Part shown: positions 29,584 to 34,580 of the stretch, piece by piece
Position numbering within the stretch: position 1 is the first letter of the stretch
Layout: each line of letters starts with the position of its first letter
From: a virus
Virus record (IMG/VR): IMGVR_UViG_3300007542_000015
Span: 1-34,580 of that record
Length of the DNA: 34,580 bases
Strand: one strand, 5' to 3'
Notes under the pieces: model-generated
Told to the model about the DNA's origin: nothing
Databases searched by the model: none
What the model saw: only the letters and a program-made list of their open reading frames with translations
Program-made: the position numbers and the translations under genes

Positions 29584-30071
29584 GCGCATCAGACACAATT
29601 GCAAAGCTAAATAGAAAGCTTCAAGTAAAGATCAGAGTGGCTACAAGGGAAGCGGCTAAAGAGATAATCCAAGTTGTTATTGATGTGATTAAGATAAAAG
29701 CAAGGTTTGAAGGGGAAGGAAAGTCTGGCTCTTTTGATGAATTAGAAGAGACCACTGTTAAATATCGTCAAAGATACGCTAAGAATTTGCACCCAGATAC
29801 CGAACCATCTAAGTCAAACATTACTGCAACAGGTCAAATGCTTGACGCTCTAACTGGTAAGTCATCAGGTAGCAAGGTAACTGTTTTCATCAAAAACAAT
29901 AAAAGAAAAAAAGAACTATCAGGTGCTAGGTCCACATTAACTAACGAACAAGTGCGTTCCCATGTTGAAAAAGTGCGAGAGTTTTTAGTATTATCTGAAC
30001 AAGACAAGAAAGAAGTTATAGATGTTGCAACAGAAATAATTAGACAGAGCATAAAAGACTTGTTGAAATAG
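29580..30071 (+). CDS. Second neck/morphogenesis protein, possible paralogue
   Basis: A 163-residue protein coupled by ATGA to the previous one. It shares with it the order of features: TVKYRQRYAKNL against KKYTKEYAEI, ITATGQMLDALTG against LTFSGDMLDSLEL, and REFLVLSEQDKKEVIDV against RDFLGISQSELDTIIDS. This suggests an old duplication. It has a longer helical N-terminus (IAKLNRKLQVKIRVATREAAKEIIQVV). HK97 gp10-like or minor head roles are possible. The stop is TAG. Confidence 0.65.
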   Translation: MSASDTIAKLNRKLQVKIRVATREAAKEIIQVVIDVIKIKARFEGEGKSGSFDELEETTVKYRQRYAKNLHPDTEPSKSNITATGQMLDALTGKSSGSKVTVFIKNNKRKKELSGARSTLTNEQVRSHVEKVREFLVLSEQDKKEVIDVATEIIRQSIKDLLK

Positions 30072-30072
30072 T

Positions 30073-30102
30073 TTGACAAGTAAATTTGACAAGGGAATTA
30101 TA
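30073..30102 (+). promoter_or_regulatory. Promoter candidate before scaffold/capsid genes, with direct repeat
   Basis: TTGACA (30073-30078), 18-bp spacer and ATTATA (30097-30102) immediately before the scaffold gene. TTTGACAAG occurs twice (30072-30080 and 30085-30093), 13 bp apart. The -35 box is consensus but the -10 is poor and very close to the ATG, so transcripts would be almost leaderless. Tentative. Confidence 0.35.
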
Positions 30103-30104
30103 GA

Positions 30105-30701
30105 ATGAGCGACTCAAACGCTGGCAGTGCCGCATCTCAAGATCCTAGTGGGATACATGAGAAAGAAACATTACAAGATAAAGTGGCTTATGAAACTTAT
30201 CGCCGAGTACTAGCTGAGGCTAGGAAATACAAGGATCAAGCTAGAATGCTTGAAGATGAGAAGAATAAGAATCATGAGTTAAAGCTCAAAGAGAACAATG
30301 AGTGGAAAGCCTTAGCTGAAGCCAAGGCATCACAAGTTGAGTCTCTTGAAAAAGCTTATAGAGAGCAGAATGAGCAAATTGTTAATGGTCTTAAATACCA
30401 GCAGTTTGAGAAACTTTTGGGTGAAAAGCTCAAGAACCAGGACTATGCCACATTTATCGACTTTGATAAAATTGTGATTAACCCTGAAACAAAGCGCGTT
30501 GATGAAGAATCAGTCAAAGGAGTAGTTGGGGAGTTTGTAAAAAACCACTCACACTTAGTTGATTTTGGTGATGGAAAAAGAATGCCAAATGAGGCGGCCA
30601 GCACTGGAAGTTTCTCGGGTGAAAAGAATATTGATAAAATGAATGCCAAAGAGCTTGAAGAATATATCAAGTCTCAATATAGGGCTGGGCTACTTACTTA
30701 A
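30105..30701 (+). CDS. Capsid scaffolding protein
   Basis: A 198-residue, charged, helical protein immediately before the capsid gene. A long coiled coil (about 25-110: YRRVLAEARKYKDQARMLEDEKNKNHELKLKENNEWKALAEAKASQVESLEK) is followed by a C-terminal segment (SGEKNIDKMNAKELEEYIKSQYRAGLLT) that likely binds the coat protein. Size, helical content and position are those of a scaffold that guides procapsid assembly and is then lost. Ribosome site AAGGG. Confidence 0.8.
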   Translation: MSDSNAGSAASQDPSGIHEKETLQDKVAYETYRRVLAEARKYKDQARMLEDEKNKNHELKLKENNEWKALAEAKASQVESLEKAYREQNEQIVNGLKYQQFEKLLGEKLKNQDYATFIDFDKIVINPETKRVDEESVKGVVGEFVKNHSHLVDFGDGKRMPNEAASTGSFSGEKNIDKMNAKELEEYIKSQYRAGLLT

Positions 30702-30728
30702 TAAACAAACTTCTCAAGGAGAGAATAA

Positions 30729-31580
30729 ATGGCTGACGTAATTACTGGCGGTCTCGCCAACACAAAACAGGCTTTAATTAGCTCACTGGTTCAAAAAGAA
30801 CTAGCATTCAACGCAGTTTTAAAGAACACAATTATGGATGTTTCTCCATTTGCTGTTCCAGGTGCTTTGTCTGTATCTTTCCCTAAACTTACTTCTTTCA
30901 CTGTTGTAAACAGAACAGAAGGATCTCAGGGCGATGCTACTGCTTTGACATCTTCTTTAGATACTATGCTTTTCGACTTTAAAGCTTATGTTGCTTACAT
31001 CATTGATGCAGTAACTAAGAAGCAAGCTAATATTGACGTTGAAATGGAATACGCTAAGTTTGCTGCTGCTGCTCATGGTCGCTATGTTGATCAACAAATC
31101 ATTCTAGCTCTTGCTGGTGCGACTTCATCTTTCATCAATGTTGGTGCTGATGCTGACGTTTCTTATGCGGACCTTCTTGAAATGAGAAAAAACTTAATGA
31201 AAGCTGATGCTGTAATGAGCAACTGCGTAATCGTTGCTTCACCTGCTCAAGAGGCTGTACTATTTAGCCTTGATGAGTTCAAGAGAGCTGACGTTTACGG
31301 ACAAGGCAACATTCCTACAGGTGTAATTGGTTCAATTCTTGGTATGCCAATTTACGTTCATAATGGATTATCTGACAAAGAGCTATACATGTATGAGAAA
31401 TCTGCTCTAGCAATAGGCTTTCAATCTGCTCCATCTATGTCTGCACAAGGTGCTAACGAGTATGGTGTAGGTTCAGAGCGCGTTGCAATTGACCAGCTTT
31501 TTGGTGTTAAAGCACTTCAAACTGGTCTCAAGGGTGCTGCTGCTGGCAAGTCTCCATTGATTCAAGGTTTAAACGACTAA
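30729..31580 (+). CDS. Major capsid protein (HK97 fold)
   Basis: A 283-residue coat protein with a very strong ribosome site (AAGGAGAG). Recognisable HK97-fold stretches: VPGALSVSFPKLTSFTVVNRTEGSQGDATALTSSLDTMLFD (E-loop and strands), YVAYIIDAVTKKQANIDVEMEYAKFAAAAHGRYVDQQIILAL (spine helix region) and ILGMPIYVHNGLS... GVGSERVAIDQLFGVKAL (A-domain and end). Codon choice is noticeably T-ending and uniform, as expected for the most expressed gene. A strong terminator follows directly. No maturation protease gene was seen, in keeping with a separate scaffold. Confidence 0.88.
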   Translation: MADVITGGLANTKQALISSLVQKELAFNAVLKNTIMDVSPFAVPGALSVSFPKLTSFTVVNRTEGSQGDATALTSSLDTMLFDFKAYVAYIIDAVTKKQANIDVEMEYAKFAAAAHGRYVDQQIILALAGATSSFINVGADADVSYADLLEMRKNLMKADAVMSNCVIVASPAQEAVLFSLDEFKRADVYGQGNIPTGVIGSILGMPIYVHNGLSDKELYMYEKSALAIGFQSAPSMSAQGANEYGVGSERVAIDQLFGVKALQTGLKGAAAGKSPLIQGLND

Positions 31581-31587
31581 TAAAGCA

Positions 31588-31610
31588 GGGGAGGGAAACC
31601 TCCCCTTTTT
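31588..31610 (+). terminator. Strong Rho-independent terminator after the capsid gene
   Basis: GGGGAGG-GAAA-CCTCCCC, a perfect 7-bp GC-rich stem with GNRA loop, followed by TTTTT. The next gene begins six bases after the T-run. Confidence 0.92.
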
Positions 31611-31615
31611 AAATT

Positions 31616-31822
31616 ATGCAAGCATTACCAAACTACTTAAAAGCCAAGTCTGCTGAAGGTCTTAAGAGGCTATGCTCAGACAATAGCATCAAGAAAGATA
31701 GGTACTTTAGGTACCAGATTGTTTTTGATGGATCATTTTGGTTTGCTTGGTATGAAGAAGACGCAACTGATTCTATACAAAACGAAATAAAAGCTAAAGA
31801 ATTGCTAGATAGCTCTAGATAA
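31616..31822 (+). CDS. Small conserved-looking protein after the capsid gene
   Basis: A 68-residue protein (MQALPNYLKAKSAEGLKRLC..., then FRYQIVFDGSFWFAWYEED) of a type often found after phage coat genes, function unknown. The short beta-hairpin part with W and Y residues is characteristic. The gene lies immediately beyond the terminator and has no ribosome site, so expression should be low and depend on read-through. Confidence 0.65.
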   Translation: MQALPNYLKAKSAEGLKRLCSDNSIKKDRYFRYQIVFDGSFWFAWYEEDATDSIQNEIKAKELLDSSR

Positions 31823-31877
31823 ACGCGATAAGGTTTTTAATATCTTTAAATGTTTATTTCGATGAGTAGGGGTATCG

Positions 31878-32141
31878 ATGAAAAAAACACTTGTCGATAG
31901 AGAGTTTTCAAAGTTTCGAGATGGCAATAGCGGTGATGCTGTTGCTGTTACCCATGATGGTGGGCCAGTACCTACGGAACCAAGTGGTGTAGATTGGGAT
32001 GAAATCGTTACATCTTTCCCTGATGTCCATCAAGAGCTTTACACGTACAAATTAAATTCAGAAACGGTGCAAACAGTTCTTGTTAGTTATCAAAGTGAAA
32101 GTAAGAAAACTATTATTTATATGCAGAGAACGAGGTTTTAA
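31878..32141 (+). CDS. Small virion-region protein (87 residues)
   Basis: AGGGG ribosome site, ATG start. The N-terminus (MKKTLVDREFSKFRDGNSGDAVAVTHDGG) is similar to attachment segments of phage decoration or fibre proteins. The C-terminus (QELYTYKLNSETVQTVLVSYQSESKKTIIYMQRTRF) is a beta pair. It could be a head decoration or connector accessory. No named family. Confidence 0.58.
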   Translation: MKKTLVDREFSKFRDGNSGDAVAVTHDGGPVPTEPSGVDWDEIVTSFPDVHQELYTYKLNSETVQTVLVSYQSESKKTIIYMQRTRF

Positions 32142-32330
32142 ATGCCTTGGATATTTGATGCAAGATCTATAGATATTGTTTTTGTGGTTGATACAAATAC
32201 GCAGGTTGTTTCTGGTTCAATTGAATTTGGAGGCGAATCTGGTGGAGACCTTGCCATTGATGTCGGAAATAGAGATAATGATACCTCTATTGTTGATTCA
32301 GGTCTAAGAGTAGTAGATGGCAGTATTTAA
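32142..32330 (+). CDS. Small beta-rich protein (62 residues)
   Basis: Starts directly after the previous TAA (TAAATG). It is short, acidic and strand-rich (IDIVFVVDTNTQVVSGSIEFGGESGGDLAIDVG). Gene order suggests a small head/neck accessory. Its end overlaps the next gene by 14 bases. No family recognised. Confidence 0.5.
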   Translation: MPWIFDARSIDIVFVVDTNTQVVSGSIEFGGESGGDLAIDVGNRDNDTSIVDSGLRVVDGSI

Positions 32331-32694
32331 AGCACCTAGAATTTCAAGCTCTCAAAGAAGCACGTTAGTTTTAGAGCCAAGTGAAATAGTTTATGACACC
32401 GATAATAATTCATTTTATGGTGGTAATGGATCGGATCTTGGCGGCTTTCCAATTGGCCTTGGCGCTAGTGGTTTAGTCACTAAATATAATTTAACCCAGC
32501 AAGATACAAATAGAAGATTTATATTATTACCAAGTGAACCATTCTCATCATCAAGCGTTAGGCTTAATATCGTTGGTGGGATTGAACAAGTTAACGGCAT
32601 AGACTTCATAGTAACTGGCAACGTGCTTTCGTGGGATGGTCTAGGATTGGACAATTTTCTCGAAGAAGGGGATACCCTTCTGGTTCAGTATTAA
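32317..32694 (+). CDS. Short fibre / decoration protein with Mtd-N-like start
   Basis: A 125-residue protein. Residues about 8-48 (RISSSQRSTLVLEPSEIVYDTDNNSFYGGNGSDLGGFPIG) follow the pattern of the N-terminal beta domain found on major tropism determinant and many phage fibres (LxxGEixYDTdtnxxxxGnG...GGxPi). The rest (about 55-125) is a small beta domain of the kind that begins YNLTQQDTNRRFILLPSEP. It is likely a virion surface or fibre-base protein and precedes the long coiled-coil fibre. Confidence 0.65.
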   Translation: MAVFKAPRISSSQRSTLVLEPSEIVYDTDNNSFYGGNGSDLGGFPIGLGASGLVTKYNLTQQDTNRRFILLPSEPFSSSSVRLNIVGGIEQVNGIDFIVTGNVLSWDGLGLDNFLEEGDTLLVQY

Positions 32695-32712
32695 TAACAA
32701 GGAGTGTTAAAC

Positions 32713-34407
32713 ATGGCTCAACAAATCAAAAAGAAATTTCTAGCCCCAGAAGTGGTAGAGTATTTCGACAATCAAATCAGTGCAGCAGAAAGTTCTGTTG
32801 TATCTGAAAAAGAACGCGCTGAAGGTGCAGAACAAGCACTTGACGCCAAAATCGAACAAGAGAAGCTAGATAGAGCAAGTGGAGATTTATCTACGCTTAC
32901 TTCAGCTAATTCTCACGCTGATTCTAAAGTTCTTGAAGAGAAGAATCTTAGAGAGGCTGCTGACAATGCGCTAGACGGTAGAATTACAACTTTAGAGGGG
33001 CAAGTAGGAGAAGATCTCCAGACTGCTATTTCTGAGCTTGAAAGCTCTATCAGTGCAGAAGCTACGGCAAGACAAGAAGCTGACTCAAACCTACAGTCTC
33101 AGGTTGATGCTGAGAAGGGTAGAATTGATGCAATTCTTTCTTTGTCTGACGCTGACAAGGATAGCTTTAAAGAGATTGTAGATCTAATCAACTCGGTTGA
33201 CACTGAGAATGACCAGGCATTTGCTTCGTATGTTCTTTCAAATGATTCGGCACTTGCCGAAGAAGTTTCTAGAGCTACATCTGCTGAGTCTGGTCTAGAG
33301 TCTAGAATTTCTGCTGTTGAATCTCAGGTTGGAGAAGATTTACAGTCTGCTATCTCTGAGCTTGATCAAAAGATTACAACAGAAAAAGAATCAAGAGAAG
33401 CGGCTGATCTAAGCATTCAAGGTGAAATCTCTGCAATACAAGGAAGCGAGAACGTAGTATTTGAAGACAGTGCTGCCACTTATGCTGATGGTGCTGCTGG
33501 AATTAAAGATCCATCTGGTCGCGATGGTTGGTATTTTAAAAATGCTAACAACAAGATCAACTGGTACTTTTTTGACGGATCAAAAGAAAACGTAACTGTT
33601 TCTCAATTTGAGAATATGTACTCAGTAGCTACTGTAGATGCTCCATTGACTTCTAGCGACACATTCTTGATGGCTTACTACACTATGCCTCAAGGTGATG
33701 GTCAAGATGCTGGATCATGGTATAGATCTCGACAAGTTTATGTCCCAGTAAATACATTTGAGCGTGGTGTTAAATCATTGTTCTATGTTGGTGCAGAGCC
33801 TTCGGCTGATCTATATCCAGGTCTCCCTCGTGTTCAAATGGTCATTTCTAACATCGCAACAGTAGGGCCAAATGGTTCTTCTGAGCAATTAATGACTACA
33901 GTTTTTGGAACAAATAGCGGAGCAACTCCAGGAAAGATTGAGTTAGTAGTAAATAAACTAGGCTTCAAATCAAGTGTATTCTCTGCTGAGTATTCCCTAG
34001 AAATTAGAGGTGACTTTAGTCTTTCAGGAATTAAACAGTCTATTCTTGAGCAATCGATTGAGCTTAACAGCAAGATCTCTGCTGAAGAGTCTGCTAGAAT
34101 TTCAAAAGATGAGCAACTTGAATCCAGCATCACTGCTCTTGAATCTAGCGTTCAAGAAATCCAAGCTAAGGGGTTCGGTAAAGGCTCAACTGTTGTTGGA
34201 TCTGAGCTTTCATTTCTTGATCTGGATAGACATGAAACGGTTTTATCTGTTTCTGTTGGTAGACTATCAGTTCACGAGGGCGAGGATTTTACCGTCTCTG
34301 TTGTTGGTGGAAAAACTCGCATCACTTGGATTGGCTCTTTAGTTAATCCTGATGGTGCTGAAGCTATTGAAACTGGTGACAAAGTTTTCTGGTCAGGCGC
34401 TTACTAA
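32713..34407 (+). CDS. Long coiled-coil head or tail fibre
   Basis: A 564-residue protein from ATG 32713, chosen over GTG 32704 because AAGGAG lies 8 bases before the ATG. Residues about 15-245 are coiled coil with repeated units (SEKERAEGAEQALDAKI; EEKNLREAADNALDGRI; two copies of QVGEDLQ(T/S)AISEL). A beta domain (about 250-430, DGWYFKNANNKINWYFFDG... YYTMPQGDGQDAGSWY) follows, then a second short coiled coil (about 435-490) and a beta tip (GKGSTVVGSELSFLDLDRHETV...WSGAY). This is a trimeric fibre architecture. Position between capsid and connector suggests a head or neck fibre that may bind cell-surface glycans. Confidence 0.75.
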   Translation: MAQQIKKKFLAPEVVEYFDNQISAAESSVVSEKERAEGAEQALDAKIEQEKLDRASGDLSTLTSANSHADSKVLEEKNLREAADNALDGRITTLEGQVGEDLQTAISELESSISAEATARQEADSNLQSQVDAEKGRIDAILSLSDADKDSFKEIVDLINSVDTENDQAFASYVLSNDSALAEEVSRATSAESGLESRISAVESQVGEDLQSAISELDQKITTEKESREAADLSIQGEISAIQGSENVVFEDSAATYADGAAGIKDPSGRDGWYFKNANNKINWYFFDGSKENVTVSQFENMYSVATVDAPLTSSDTFLMAYYTMPQGDGQDAGSWYRSRQVYVPVNTFERGVKSLFYVGAEPSADLYPGLPRVQMVISNIATVGPNGSSEQLMTTVFGTNSGATPGKIELVVNKLGFKSSVFSAEYSLEIRGDFSLSGIKQSILEQSIELNSKISAEESARISKDEQLESSITALESSVQEIQAKGFGKGSTVVGSELSFLDLDRHETVLSVSVGRLSVHEGEDFTVSVVGGKTRITWIGSLVNPDGAEAIETGDKVFWSGAY

Positions 34408-34417
34408 AAGCAAAATT

Positions 34418-34446
34418 GTGGTGGGGCGAAAGCCCTGCCACTTTAA
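34418..34446 (+). terminator. Rho-independent terminator after the fibre
   Basis: A 10-bp stem (34418-34427 with 34432-34441, two G-U pairs) with a GAAA loop, followed by TTTAATTTAATT. Like the capsid terminator it has a GNRA tetraloop. It separates the head/fibre module from the connector-tail module across the contig joint. Confidence 0.8.
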
Positions 34447-34457
34447 TTTAATTAAAA

Positions 34458-34580
34458 AAGAATCATCGATGAAAGGGAATTTATGAGGGTATTTTTTAAA
34501 GAAGGCTCAAATGTTTTAGAAATATCTAAGCAAATAAATAGATATAAATCTGACACTTATTTAATGTCTCTCTCTACTTC
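34458..34580. repeat. Right copy of 123-bp terminal direct repeat
   Basis: Identical to bases 1-123, including the first 98 bases of the connector gene (its partial copy starts at ATG 34483). Joining the two copies gives one closed 34,457-bp map with an intact connector gene 75 bp after the fibre stop. Confidence 0.97.

Noticed and set aside
1-34580. tRNA genes, CRISPR arrays, insertion sequences, integrase or att sites
   Set aside because: I looked for T-loop sequences, regular spaced repeats, transposase or integrase motifs and found none.

Overview
The window is a complete genome of a tailed, double-stranded DNA bacteriophage, written as a linear contig cut inside the structural genes. 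Bases 1-123 are repeated exactly at 34458-34580, so the unit genome is 34,457 bp and the map is circular. This is either assembly overlap of a circular or permuted genome, or a true short terminal repeat. Tail tube, tape measure and frameshifted tail-assembly chaperone genes indicate a siphovirus with a long non-contractile tail. The DNA is AT-rich by eye. A lipobox protein in the lysis region and the style of the signal-peptide fibre suggest a Gram-negative host, perhaps a Bdellovibrionota/Bacteriovorax-like bacterium. The host assignment is inference.

Layout in circular order. Rightward packaging and head genes (25.2-34.4 kb): small terminase, an inserted HNH homing endonuclease, large terminase, portal, two related neck/morphogenesis proteins, scaffold, HK97-fold capsid protein, strong terminator, several small virion proteins and a coiled-coil fibre. 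Across the contig joint come connector, tail terminator, tail tube, chaperone G/GT (-1 frameshift) and tape measure (0-5.4 kb). Distal tail, receptor-binding and fibre genes follow (5.4-14.3 kb). Then come M15 endolysin, holin, a nested lipoprotein and a VRR-NUC nuclease (14.3-15.8 kb).

Leftward early operon (15.9-20.0 kb, minus strand): unknown leader protein, zinc-finger-like protein, ERF annealing protein, ParB-domain protein, SSB, DEDDh exonuclease, unknown protein, and a tight set of two tiny membrane proteins around an HExxHxxGxxH metallopeptidase. No DNA polymerase, primase, helicase, integrase or tRNA was recognised, so replication appears to use host enzymes plus phage-encoded recombination proteins.

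Between the divergent operons lies about 600 bp without a convincing gene (19,982-20,583). It holds an AT-rich part with a 17-bp perfect palindrome and then about 400 bp rich in base-pairing potential, which I read as a candidate structured non-coding RNA. The rightward early operon (20.6-25.2 kb) has an HNH nuclease, a DEDDy exonuclease with zinc ribbon, a second HExxH protein, a Gly-rich minisatellite protein, an XRE regulator and a Mom-like DNA modification protein.

Most notable points: the tape measure gene is split by an in-frame amber codon; the neck gene after the portal has no AUG/GUG/UUG at its family-conserved beginning and seems to start at AUA; and the large candidate RNA.
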